From Citrobacter tructae (GTDB lineage Bacteria > Pseudomonadota > Gammaproteobacteria > Enterobacterales > Enterobacteriaceae): a stretch of DNA of 64,000 nucleotides. Position numbers and translations under genes: made by a program. Shown here piece after piece: positions 17,935-26,751 of this stretch; the stretch's first letter is position 1, and the number at the start of each line of letters is the position of its first letter. The stretch is taken from contig NZ_CP038469.1 in the NCBI RefSeq assembly GCF_004684345.1, forward strand, positions 2,480,001 through 2,544,000. Reading direction: 5' to 3'. Under the pieces are notes generated by a model. That model was not told where the DNA came from. It worked only from the letters and a program-made list of their open reading frames with translations, and did no database searches.

Positions 17935-19917
17935 TTACCGGCTCTGCTTTCTCAACAAATAGATAAAGTACGGCGCACCAATAAACGTCGACAGTAATCC
18001 CGCCGGGATCTGATACGGAAACAGCACCATTCTTCCGCACCAGTCGGCAAACACCAGCAGTACACCACCGGCCAGCGCCGAGATCACCATATGTGGCATC
18101 GTCCGCCGAAAACCTAACATCCGCGCAATGTGCGGTGCCATCAGCCCGACAAAGCTCAACGGCCCAATGGTCATGGTAGCCGTCGCGGTCAGTCCCGCAG
18201 CCAACATCAGCAAACCAACACGCGATGGTGTCAATGCCATTCCCACCGCCCGCGCCGTATCACCACCCAGCGGTAAAATCGTCAACCAACGACGGCACAA
18301 TGGCGTGATCGCCAGCAGAATCACCATCACGATTCCGGTACGTAAAACCTGTTCGCCAGTGGCGTTGTAGGTTGAGCCGGAGATCCAGGTCAGCACGCTT
18401 GCCATACGAGGATCGCCGCTGGCCTGCAGCATCATCAGCAGCATAGTGAAAGCGGTACTGAGCGCCATCCCCGCCAACAGCATACGGTGTGGCGAAAAGC
18501 CACCGCGCCCTGCGGCAATCATAATGATAAGCAGAGTGACCGCAGCTCCGAGACTCCCTGCTGGCAACAGCCAGCCAAAGGCGTTGCCGGGCACCAGAAA
18601 TAGCATCAGTACGACGCCAAACGCAGCACCGGAGCTAATCCCCAACACTTCCGGGCTGGCCATCGGGTTACCGGTCAGGCGCTGAATAATACAGCCCGCC
18701 ACCGCCAACATCACCCCGGCAATCAGCGCCGCCAGAATACGCGGCCAGCGCCAGGGCATCAGTTCGTCCAGCATCGCGCCGCTGGCCCAGGTCCAGCCAT
18801 AGGCATCGCGACCAAACGCGAGCGCCACAATAACGGTCAGCAGCAATATCGCGACTCCCGCCAGCGCAAACATCAGCACGTTCTGACGTTCAGCGGCAAC
18901 GCGGTTACTGACATTCATATCCGGCGCACTCATGCTGCGCAATCGTGGCAACAGCCACAACAGCAGCGGCGCGCCAATCAGCGCAGTTACCGAACCGGTG
19001 GAAACTTCCATCCACACGCGGGTCAGCCACAGAATAATTTGATCGGAAAGCCAGAGGATAAGTGCACCAATCAGCGGGGCCAGCATCAGACGCGCCAGCA
19101 AACGCCGCGCGCCGAGCATTTTCGCCAGTAGCGGTGCAAACAGGCCGATAAAACCGATAATCCCCACCGCGTTTACCAGCAAGGCACTCAGCACAATCGC
19201 CAGCGTTAATGCCGCCAGTCGCGCCAGCGACAGCGCCAACCCGAGGTTACGCGCCACGCCGTCATCCAGCCCCATCAGCGTCATCGGGCGCAGTAACAGC
19301 AGCGTCAGCATCACGCCACCCAGCAGTTGCGGCCACAGACGCTGGACACTGGTCCAGTCGGTTTGCGTGAGTGTTCCGCTGCTCCACAAAAACATGCTTT
19401 GCAGCTGGTCATGGTGGAAAAGAACCATCAGTTGGTTAATCGCGCCGCAGTACAGGCTCACCACCAGACCAGCGAGGATCAGCGTCACGGGTGACAGACG
19501 CTTGCCCCAGGCGACGCCGAACACCAGCGCTCCGACGATACACGCCCCGGCCAGCGCCGCAAATTGCGTGGTCAGCGCGCCGGGGATCGCCCACAGCGTA
19601 GTGAGCGTAATGCCCAGTTGCGCTCCGGTTGCCACACCCAGTGTGGTCGGTTCTGCCAGCGGGTTACGTAATACCTGCTGAAATAACACGCCAACCAGAC
19701 CCAGCCCTGCACCGACCAGTAACGCAATCGCCAGTCGCGGCAGCAGGCTGTAATGGAAAATCATCTGTTCAATGACATCGATATTTGGCGACCAGATAGC
19801 CTGTGACCACTGGCTGCGCGGCAGAGCAACGGAGAAGTTAACCCAGGTGAGCCAACAGGCCGCGATAAACAGAATCGTGAGCAGAAGTGCCGGGAACAGC
19901 GCAATACGTTTACTCAC
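17935..19917 (-). CDS. fhuB: Ferric hydroxamate ABC transporter permease FhuB
   Basis: FhuB is the inner-membrane channel for ferrichrome, aerobactin and coprogen. It is unusual among BtuC-type permeases because both halves are fused in one chain. The 660-residue protein shows two tandem FecCD domains of about 330 residues, each with roughly ten helices and the conserved LAEPTTLGVATGAQLG / MASPEVLGISSGAAFG element. It overlaps fhuD by 4 bases and is the last gene of fhuACDB. Length and arrangement match E. coli. Confidence 0.97.
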   Translation of the reverse strand: MSKRIALFPALLLTILFIAACWLTWVNFSVALPRSQWSQAIWSPNIDVIEQMIFHYSLLPRLAIALLVGAGLGLVGVLFQQVLRNPLAEPTTLGVATGAQLGITLTTLWAIPGALTTQFAALAGACIVGALVFGVAWGKRLSPVTLILAGLVVSLYCGAINQLMVLFHHDQLQSMFLWSSGTLTQTDWTSVQRLWPQLLGGVMLTLLLLRPMTLMGLDDGVARNLGLALSLARLAALTLAIVLSALLVNAVGIIGFIGLFAPLLAKMLGARRLLARLMLAPLIGALILWLSDQIILWLTRVWMEVSTGSVTALIGAPLLLWLLPRLRSMSAPDMNVSNRVAAERQNVLMFALAGVAILLLTVIVALAFGRDAYGWTWASGAMLDELMPWRWPRILAALIAGVMLAVAGCIIQRLTGNPMASPEVLGISSGAAFGVVLMLFLVPGNAFGWLLPAGSLGAAVTLLIIMIAAGRGGFSPHRMLLAGMALSTAFTMLLMMLQASGDPRMASVLTWISGSTYNATGEQVLRTGIVMVILLAITPLCRRWLTILPLGGDTARAVGMALTPSRVGLLMLAAGLTATATMTIGPLSFVGLMAPHIARMLGFRRTMPHMVISALAGGVLLVFADWCGRMVLFPYQIPAGLLSTFIGAPYFIYLLRKQSR

Positions 19918-20804
19918 GCTTTGCCTCCCAGTGCATTATCAAGGATGCGCGCGAAGTGCATAGCCGATAGCGTGGCACCATAAAACCAGACGGCAGGAAC
20001 GCGCTGAAAACGCCCGCTACGGACAAACGGCATCGCCTGCCACAACGGTGTAGACATCAGCGTTTGCATATCCTTGTTGTTACCGTGATCGAAGCACAGC
20101 ACATCGGCATCTTTATAGGCCGCAAGCCGATCAATACCCACGACAGTGCTGCCCCAGAAGTTGGTTTCCCCTTGCCATGCATTGCGGATCCCGTACTCGT
20201 CCAGCACGTCCTGGAACAGACAGTTGGGACCAAACACCAGCACATGGCGAGGATCCAGCAAGGTCATCAGCAGTAAAGGTCGTTCCCCTCGCTGTACAAA
20301 GCGCGGTTTCAGGCTGGCGATAACGCTGTCATATTGCGCCAGATGATGTTCAGCCGCTGATTGTAGATTCAACAGTTGTGCCATCTCTTGTAGCGACTGT
20401 CGTGCAACCGCCAGCGGTTTTTTGCCGTCGCTAAAGCTAAATCCGCGTCCCGGCGCAATGCGCGCCAGCGTCTCGGGCGCAGGGCCATAGCCTGCGGACC
20501 AAACCATAAACGAGGGTTTCATTTCGGTCAGCAGCTCAAGGTTTGGCTCGGTGCGTAGCCCAACGTCAATCACCGAATCCGGCAGCGTAGGTTCATTAAC
20601 CCACAGCTTGTAGTTAGGAACATCTGCGACGCCATAGGGGGTTATTCCCAGCGCCAACAGCAGCTCTACCGGTAACCATTCCAGCGCCACAATACGCTGC
20701 GGATCAACCGCCGCCGCACGCGCCGAATTCATCTGCCAGAGCAGCGGTGACAGCGCCATCGCCGTTAATAAACGTCGCCGGGTGATATGATGTAATCCGT
20801 CCAT
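19914..20804 (-). CDS. fhuD: Ferric hydroxamate periplasmic binding protein FhuD
   Basis: FhuD binds hydroxamate siderophores in the periplasm and passes them to FhuBC. The 296-residue preprotein has a twin-arginine-like leader (ITRRRLLTAMALSPLLWQM) with cleavage near SARAA, then the class III binding fold from VDPQRIVALEWLPVE. The ATG shares one base with the fhuC stop (TAATG), and the 3' end overlaps fhuB by 4 bases, so the three genes are translationally coupled. Confidence 0.96.
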   Translation of the reverse strand: MDGLHHITRRRLLTAMALSPLLWQMNSARAAAVDPQRIVALEWLPVELLLALGITPYGVADVPNYKLWVNEPTLPDSVIDVGLRTEPNLELLTEMKPSFMVWSAGYGPAPETLARIAPGRGFSFSDGKKPLAVARQSLQEMAQLLNLQSAAEHHLAQYDSVIASLKPRFVQRGERPLLLMTLLDPRHVLVFGPNCLFQDVLDEYGIRNAWQGETNFWGSTVVGIDRLAAYKDADVLCFDHGNNKDMQTLMSTPLWQAMPFVRSGRFQRVPAVWFYGATLSAMHFARILDNALGGKA

Positions 20805-21601
20805 TAATAGACAAAACTCACGGGTGCGGCACCGGCCGGATGCGGCAAAATGCCCATCGGGATGCCGTAAATCAGTTCCAGTGTTTCACTACGCATCAGT
20901 TCCGCGGGCGTTCCCTGAGCAATCATTTCGCCACCACGCAACGCCACCAGATAATCGCAGTAGCGGGCCGCCATGTTGATATCATGCAGTACGGCAATCA
21001 CTGTCAGTCCACGCTGCTGGCTTAAGCGATGCACCAGCGCCAGCACATCAACCTGATGCGCGATATCCAGCGCCGAGGTCGGTTCATCAAGCAGCAGACA
21101 GCGGCTGTCCTGCGCTACCAGCATGGCAATCCACGCACGCTGACGTTCGCCGCCGGACAAGCTATCGACCAGGCGATGCGCCAGTGGCTTTAACCCTACC
21201 AGCGTTATCGCCTCTTCCACTTTTTCTCTGTCAGCTACACCAAAACGTCCCAACGCACCGTGCCACGGGTAGCGACCAATCGCCACCAGTTCACGCACCG
21301 TCATCCCTTCCGCCTGCGGCAACTGCTGTGGTAAATAGGCAACCTTACGAGCAAACGCTTTGCTGCTCCAGTTCTCCAGCGGCTGCTCGTCGAGCAGAAT
21401 ATCGCCTTCTGAAGGAGGCTGATGACGTCCCAGCATTTTCAATAAAGTCGATTTACCAGAGCCGTTATGACCAATAAGACCGGTCACTTTTCCCACGGGA
21501 AACGTTAACGAGAGGGGATGCAAAAGCGTGCGACCAGGCACACGAAAGGAGACGTTACTCAACGCAAAAGTAGTATCGGGATGGGATCTGTTTTCCTGCA
21601 T
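20804..21601 (-). CDS. fhuC: Ferric hydroxamate ABC transporter ATPase FhuC
   Basis: FhuC powers FhuB-mediated siderophore uptake. The 265-residue protein has Walker A GHNGSGKST (near 48), Q-loop LPQQLPQAEG, signature LSGGERQR (near 145) and Walker B CLLLDEP (near 165). The frame is open for 40 more codons upstream, into the hairpin between fhuA and fhuC. The start at 21601 gives a product of the E. coli length (MQENRSHPDTTFAL). It follows fhuA by 47 bases. Confidence 0.96.
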   Translation of the reverse strand: MQENRSHPDTTFALSNVSFRVPGRTLLHPLSLTFPVGKVTGLIGHNGSGKSTLLKMLGRHQPPSEGDILLDEQPLENWSSKAFARKVAYLPQQLPQAEGMTVRELVAIGRYPWHGALGRFGVADREKVEEAITLVGLKPLAHRLVDSLSGGERQRAWIAMLVAQDSRCLLLDEPTSALDIAHQVDVLALVHRLSQQRGLTVIAVLHDINMAARYCDYLVALRGGEMIAQGTPAELMRSETLELIYGIPMGILPHPAGAAPVSFVY

Positions 21602-21620
21602 AGAAGCCAACTTGTAAAAC

Positions 21621-21639
21621 GGGCACGAAAAACGTGCCC
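21621..21639 (-). terminator. Intercistronic hairpin between fhuA and fhuC
   Basis: On the minus strand the stem GGGCACG / CGTGCCC with a TTTTT loop is followed by GTTTTA. It is immediately downstream of fhuA and probably a partial terminator or 3' stabiliser that makes fhuA mRNA more abundant than fhuCDB. Confidence 0.6.
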
Positions 21640-21648
21640 AAAGAGAAA

Positions 21649-23901
21649 TTAGAAACGGAAGGTTGCTGTTGCAACGACCTGACGTTCTGCGCCCCAGAAG
21701 CAGCCATAGGTATTGAAGCAACTGGCGACGTATTCACGATCAAACAAGTTGTTCACATGCAGCGCCACGTTGGAGCCCGCCATACCCACGCGAGCCAGAT
21801 CGTAACGTACCAACGCATCCACCAGCGTATAGCTCCCCACTTTGAAGGAGTTTGCCGGGTCGCCATAGCTGGAGCCAGTATAACGAACACCAGTACCCAA
21901 CGTCAGCCCGGAAAGCGCACCATCATAGAGGGTGTAATCGCCCCACAGTGATGCCATGTGTTTTGGCACCTGAGCAGGCGTATTGCCTTTGTAGGTGGTG
22001 TCAGTGGTGTATTCCGCATCGGTATAGGTATAAGAGCCGACAACGTTAACACTGGCAGACAGTGCCGCTTTCGCTTCGATTTCCACACCGCGAGAACGAA
22101 TTTCACCGCCTTCAACTGAGAAGAACGATGTGCCTGTCGGGTCAGCCATCAGGTTGTTGGTTTTGGTCAACTGATAGACAGCACCGGTGATCACGATCGG
22201 ACGATCGCTCGGAACATATTTCACGCCCGCTTCGTACTGCTTACCTTTGGACGGAGCGAAAATATTCCCACTAGCCCCCGTCTGGGAAGCCGGTTCAAAC
22301 GACTCGCTGTAGCTGAAATACGGGGTTACGCCGTTGTCAAACAGATAGTTAACACCGCCACGCCAGGTGAACTGCTTATCATCGCGGGAATCCGTAACGC
22401 CAGAAACACGGTTCAGAGAGTCCTGTTTAGCCCAGTCGTAACGACCGCCCAGAGTAACCAGCACTTTATCCCACTGCATCTGATCCTGCGCATACAAGCC
22501 AGTCTGTTTCTGTTTGTTCAGCACTTTGTAAGGACCAGAAGGACCTGGGTGTGAGCCAAAATCAAAGTCGCTGCGGTCAAGGTTATAGATATCGGACGGT
22601 GCAACAGAACCGGCATAACCAAACCAGGAGTCGATATCGTTACGCATGCGCATAAAATCAACGCCAGTCAGCAGCGTGTGATCCACATCGGCAGTCGCGA
22701 ACTTGCTTTGCAGCTGAGTATCAACAGCGAAGTTCTGCAATTTCTCATTATCGATAACGTACTGACGAGTCAGCGTGTGATCCCAATCGGACTGAGGAAC
22801 GCTGGCACAAGGACTGTTAGCCGGATCCTTGGTATAGAGCGGATCGGAGCACATACCGTAGCCATACACGCTGTTCTGCGAGACTTTATTTTGCGCGTAA
22901 CGCAGATTCTGACGCACAGTAAAGGTGTCGTTAAATTCGTGATCGAAGCTGTAGCCCACCATCTTCTCGTTACGAGAGTAGGTATTGTTGTTCGCACCTT
23001 CATTGAAATCGGTAGGCAGACGCTTGCCGTTCGGCAGCTCAGTCACAGTCCCCTCTTTCGGCAACCAGCCGTAATAACCGGTCTCTGGCTCATTTTGGAA
23101 GTAAGAGAGGAAGGTGAAATTCGTCTTATCATCCGGACGCCAGCTGAAAGACGGCGCGATGGCATAACGCTGCTCTTCTGCGCCCTGCTGCTGGGCATTG
23201 GCGGAACGCGCCAGGCCAGTTAAGCGGTAAGAGTATACGCCGTCATCATCCAGCGCATCGCTGAAATCAAAACCAGTCTGGAACAGATTGTCCGTACCCA
23301 TTTTGAACTGAATTTCTTTTAGCGGTTCTGTGGTTGGGCGCTTGCTGACCATGTTCAACAAACCGCCTGGGTTACTTTTTCCGTAGAGAACGGAAACCGG
23401 ACCGCGCATGACTTCGGCGCGCTCCAACATATAAGGGTCGATCACAGCATCATTGTAGAAGTTACCCTGCATTTTCAGGCCATTCAGATAGTTATTCTGA
23501 CTTTGGCCATCGGCAGCGAAACCACGAATGATCAGGTAATCATAAGTGTTCGATGCGCCACGGGTACCGACTGCAACACCTGGCGTGTAGCTGAGCGCTT
23601 CTTTTACTGATTTAGGCTGATGTAACGCCATCTCCTCAGCGGTAACAACAGATATAGACTGCGGGACTTTTTGAATCGGAGTGTCTGTTTTGGTCGCCGT
23701 AGCTGACTGACGTGCTGCAATGGTCGCCGCCGGTCCCCATGCGCTTTCTTGTGCGGCAGGTGCCGCGGTGACGGTGATGGTTTCTTCTTTCGGTTCAACC
23801 GCCGCCTGTGCATAGACAGACATGCCGCTAACCGCTGTGGCTACTACAACTGCAATTTTGCGCAGCGAAGAGGTTGGCTGAGCAGTTTTAAAACGCGCCA
23901 T
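21649..23901 (-). CDS. fhuA: Ferrichrome outer membrane receptor FhuA
   Basis: FhuA is the TonB-dependent receptor for ferrichrome and, in E. coli, for phages T1, T5 and phi80 and colicin M. The 750-residue preprotein has a signal peptide (about residues 1-33), a TonB box in KEETITVTAA, a plug domain (about 60-190, with YDYLIIRGF and RGPVSVLYGKSNPGG), and a 22-strand barrel ending in phenylalanine (ATFRF). It is the first gene of the operon under a Fur-type promoter. Extracellular loops diverge most from E. coli (for example around residues 340-360, with CSDPLYTKDPANSPC), as expected for a phage receptor. Confidence 0.96.
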   Translation of the reverse strand: MARFKTAQPTSSLRKIAVVVATAVSGMSVYAQAAVEPKEETITVTAAPAAQESAWGPAATIAARQSATATKTDTPIQKVPQSISVVTAEEMALHQPKSVKEALSYTPGVAVGTRGASNTYDYLIIRGFAADGQSQNNYLNGLKMQGNFYNDAVIDPYMLERAEVMRGPVSVLYGKSNPGGLLNMVSKRPTTEPLKEIQFKMGTDNLFQTGFDFSDALDDDGVYSYRLTGLARSANAQQQGAEEQRYAIAPSFSWRPDDKTNFTFLSYFQNEPETGYYGWLPKEGTVTELPNGKRLPTDFNEGANNNTYSRNEKMVGYSFDHEFNDTFTVRQNLRYAQNKVSQNSVYGYGMCSDPLYTKDPANSPCASVPQSDWDHTLTRQYVIDNEKLQNFAVDTQLQSKFATADVDHTLLTGVDFMRMRNDIDSWFGYAGSVAPSDIYNLDRSDFDFGSHPGPSGPYKVLNKQKQTGLYAQDQMQWDKVLVTLGGRYDWAKQDSLNRVSGVTDSRDDKQFTWRGGVNYLFDNGVTPYFSYSESFEPASQTGASGNIFAPSKGKQYEAGVKYVPSDRPIVITGAVYQLTKTNNLMADPTGTSFFSVEGGEIRSRGVEIEAKAALSASVNVVGSYTYTDAEYTTDTTYKGNTPAQVPKHMASLWGDYTLYDGALSGLTLGTGVRYTGSSYGDPANSFKVGSYTLVDALVRYDLARVGMAGSNVALHVNNLFDREYVASCFNTYGCFWGAERQVVATATFRF

Positions 23902-23922
23902 TGGTATATCTCTGATGAAAGT

Positions 23923-23954
23923 GAATGATAACGTAAACGAGAATTATTATTATA
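23923..23954 (-). promoter_or_regulatory. fhuA promoter with overlapping Fur box
   Basis: On the minus strand a perfect -10 TATAAT (23949-23954) has a poor -35. The segment 23923-23950, running over the start site, is made of GATAAT-like repeats (AATAATAATTCTCGTTTACG then TTATCATTC) typical of Fur binding. Iron repression of fhuACDB by Fur is established in E. coli. Confidence 0.7.
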
Positions 23955-24098
23955 ACGGAAGCATAATATTCGAAACGCTGGCGAGATAGCAAGCGATACG
24001 CGCCCCTACTAAAACTGAGGGGTTAAGAAATAACCAGATGAAAAAAAAGGGTTAATAAATTAGGCTGGAATGTTGTTTGTCCGGAACCTGATGCGGGA

Positions 24099-24124
24099 AA
24101 AGAAAAACCCGCCGAAGCGGGTTT
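24099..24124 (-). terminator. Rho-independent terminator after mrcB
   Basis: On the minus strand the stem AACCCGC / GCGGGTT with a TTCG loop is followed by TTTCTTTT. It separates mrcB from the Fur-regulated fhuA promoter. Confidence 0.88.
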
Positions 24125-24133
24125 TGGGAGAGA

Positions 24134-26671
24134 TTAGTTACTGCCAAACATATCCTTGATCCAGCCAGCCACACCGTCGCCGTCTTTCTTCTCTGGCTGC
24201 GGCGGTTGCTGTTGTTGCTGCTGCTGTTGCTGCGGAGGCGTTGACTGATCAAACGGATTGCCCGACTGCTGCTGCATCTCACCTTGCTGACAAAGCGAAT
24301 CCGGATCGCTTGTCCACACCGGGAGCGTACGCATCCCGCCGCTACACACAAAGTTACCGTCGTAATCCACGCCCATATCCACGATATCTTCCGGTGGCGT
24401 CAGCGTGAGCGGCGTTGGTGTCTGGTTTGCCAGATAACGCTGGTAAATCGACATCGCCCCGCTCGCACCGTACAGCTTGGTAGGCTGGTTGTTATCGCGA
24501 CCCACCCAGGTAATGGTCACCTGACTACCGTCAATACCGGCGAACCAGGTATCCACGTTGTTGTTGGTGGTCCCGGTTTTCCCCGCCAGATGCAGTCCAG
24601 GATACTTCGCGCCAAGCTGACGCCCAGTACCGCGCTGAACAACCTGCTGCATGGTCCACAGCGTCATGTAGGCCGCCTGCGCCGGAACAGCGCGTTCAGC
24701 CTGCGGGAAGCTCTGGTACAGTACTGTGCCGTCTTCCGCAATGACCGAACGCAGCGCCGACAGCGTCGCACGATTACCGCCGCTGGCAATAGTCTGGAAC
24801 GCCTGCGCGACTTCGATCGGCGTCAGGTTCAGCGCCCCCAGCAGCATGGCCGGAACCGGATTCAACTGATCTTTCGGCGCACCCAGTTTCACCCAGGTAT
24901 CGGTGACGGCAGGTAAGCCCAGCGCCATCCCCAGATTGACTGTCGGCACGTTCATGGAACGTGTTAACGCATCCACCAGCATCACTTTGCCACTTTCGCT
25001 GTAGCGACGGTCATCGTTTTGCGGGGACCACACCTGACCGTTCGGCTGACGCAATGCAATCGGCGCATCGGCAATCCAGGTATTCAGGCGGTACAGCTTC
25101 GGCTGGCTCAAGGCGGTCAAATAGGTCGCCGGTTTCGCCAGAGAACCAATTGAACGACGCGCCTGCATCGCGCGGTTGTAACCAGCAAACTGCGGCTCTG
25201 CCCCGCCAACCATGGCGCGAACTTCACCACTGAAGCGGTCCACGACCACAATCGCCGTTTCCAGATCGCTCAACTTACGCTGCTTCTTCAGCACCGGAAT
25301 GCCTTCCACCGCCGCTTTTTCTGCGGCGTCCTGCGCCACGGAATCAAAGGTGGTGAAGATTTTCACGCCGGAGAGATCTTTAACTTTATCGCCCAGCTTC
25401 GCCTGCAACTCCTGTCGCACCATCTGCATAAACGCGGGCTGCGGTGAAATCACCCCACCGCGTGGCTGCACGCCTAACGGACGCGCACTTAACATGTCAT
25501 ACAGATCCTGGTCGATAATCTGCTGCTGCTGCAGCAAACGCAGCACCAGGTTACGACGCTCCAGCGCCAGCTTCGGGTTACGCCATGGATTGTAGATCGA
25601 CGCCCCTTTCACCATTCCCACCAGCAGCGCTTGCTGATCGAGACTCAGCTCTTCTACCGGACGACCAAAGTAATACAGGCTCGCCAGCGGGAAGCCACGG
25701 ATCTCATTGTCGCCGCTCTGACCGAGGTACACCTCGTTCATGTACAACTCAAGGATCCGGTCTTTGCTGTAACGCGCGTCCATCAACAGCGCCATATAGG
25801 CTTCGTTGGCCTTACGCCAGTAGGAACGCTCGCTGGAGAGGAACAGGTTTTTCACCAGCTGCTGAGTCAGCGTACTGGCCCCCTGTACCGTACGGCCTGC
25901 CGTCAGGTTCGCCAGTACTGCACGCCCGATGGAATAGAGACTAACCCCATCATGCTCGTAAAAATGACGATCTTCGGTCGCCAGCAGCGTATCCACTAAT
26001 AGATCGGGGAAACCGCTGCGTGGCACGAACAGACGTTGCTCGCCGTTGGGCGAAGAGAGCATGGTGATCAGGCGCGGATCCAGACGGAAGAAACCGAACT
26101 GGCGGTTGTTATCCAGATTCTCGATGGTGTCCAGATGACCGCCATCAAAGATCAGACGCGCGCGCACCTGGCCTTCTTTACTGTCCGGGAAGTCAAACGG
26201 ACGACGGATCATCTCAATGCTGTTCGCCTGCACGGTAAACTCGCCGGGACGCGTCATCTTCGAGACCTGACGATACTGCGTAGCCTCCAGCAGCTTCACC
26301 ATCTCATTTTTGCCGATGGGCATTTCTGGCTCAAGGTTAACCATCCGGCCATAGACGGCCGCAGGCAGTTGCCAGACTTTGCCATCAATACGGCTACGGA
26401 TTTTTTGATCCAGATAGACGCCGTAAATGGCAATCAGCACTAAAAAGACAATCGACAGTTTTACCAACAGCCAGAACCAGCCGCGTTTACCACGAGGCTT
26501 ACGCCCTTTGCCTTTACCCTTACGCGGCATCGGTTCTTCATCCTCATAGTCATCATCATCGTAATCGTCGTCATACTCATCATCTCTGAGTTGACGACGG
26601 CTCACCTTTTGTTTCACCGGACGCGTCGGTTTCCCTTTACGTCCAATTGGCTCGCGGTCATTCCCCGCCAT
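24134..26671 (-). CDS. mrcB: Bifunctional penicillin-binding protein 1B
   Basis: PBP1B polymerises lipid II and cross-links peptidoglycan. The 845-residue chain has an Asp/Tyr-rich then Lys/Arg-rich cytoplasmic tail (1-62), one membrane helix (near 64-86), the UB2H domain (about 108-200, the LpoB-binding domain), a GT51 glycosyltransferase with catalytic Glu in LLATEDRHFYEHDG (near 233), and a transpeptidase with SxxK in RSIGSLAKPATY (near 510), SMN and KTG in LAGKTGTTNN. The start at 26671 (MAGNDREPIG) gives the family N-terminus. An internal Met before PRKGKGKGRKPRG corresponds to the short form in E. coli. The tail has an uninterrupted run of nine Gln before the conserved GWIKDMFGSN end. 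Confidence 0.97.
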   Translation of the reverse strand: MAGNDREPIGRKGKPTRPVKQKVSRRQLRDDEYDDDYDDDDYEDEEPMPRKGKGKGRKPRGKRGWFWLLVKLSIVFLVLIAIYGVYLDQKIRSRIDGKVWQLPAAVYGRMVNLEPEMPIGKNEMVKLLEATQYRQVSKMTRPGEFTVQANSIEMIRRPFDFPDSKEGQVRARLIFDGGHLDTIENLDNNRQFGFFRLDPRLITMLSSPNGEQRLFVPRSGFPDLLVDTLLATEDRHFYEHDGVSLYSIGRAVLANLTAGRTVQGASTLTQQLVKNLFLSSERSYWRKANEAYMALLMDARYSKDRILELYMNEVYLGQSGDNEIRGFPLASLYYFGRPVEELSLDQQALLVGMVKGASIYNPWRNPKLALERRNLVLRLLQQQQIIDQDLYDMLSARPLGVQPRGGVISPQPAFMQMVRQELQAKLGDKVKDLSGVKIFTTFDSVAQDAAEKAAVEGIPVLKKQRKLSDLETAIVVVDRFSGEVRAMVGGAEPQFAGYNRAMQARRSIGSLAKPATYLTALSQPKLYRLNTWIADAPIALRQPNGQVWSPQNDDRRYSESGKVMLVDALTRSMNVPTVNLGMALGLPAVTDTWVKLGAPKDQLNPVPAMLLGALNLTPIEVAQAFQTIASGGNRATLSALRSVIAEDGTVLYQSFPQAERAVPAQAAYMTLWTMQQVVQRGTGRQLGAKYPGLHLAGKTGTTNNNVDTWFAGIDGSQVTITWVGRDNNQPTKLYGASGAMSIYQRYLANQTPTPLTLTPPEDIVDMGVDYDGNFVCSGGMRTLPVWTSDPDSLCQQGEMQQQSGNPFDQSTPPQQQQQQQQQPPQPEKKDGDGVAGWIKDMFGSN
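24206..24232 (-). repeat. CAA/CAG microsatellite coding nine glutamines in mrcB
   Basis: Nine consecutive Gln codons near the PBP1B C-terminus, with CAA and CAG mixed, are flanked by prolines. From memory the E. coli tail has Gln blocks interrupted by Pro, Ala and Glu. Slippage in such triplets changes tail length without breaking frame. Confidence 0.75.
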
Positions 26672-26751
26672 GCTTTTTCTCCGCAACATTCAGGCGCAAA
26701 GGCCCGATTCTCTGTTCTTCCGTCAAACGACAGAAGAAGAAATCTCTCAAT

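Noticed and set aside
22678..23223. 181-codon plus-strand frame antisense to fhuA
   Set aside because: Shadow of fhuA with no ribosome binding site or known family.
24284..24916. 210-codon plus-strand frame antisense to mrcB
   Set aside because: Composition typical of an antisense shadow, with no translation signals. mrcB is intact on the other strand.
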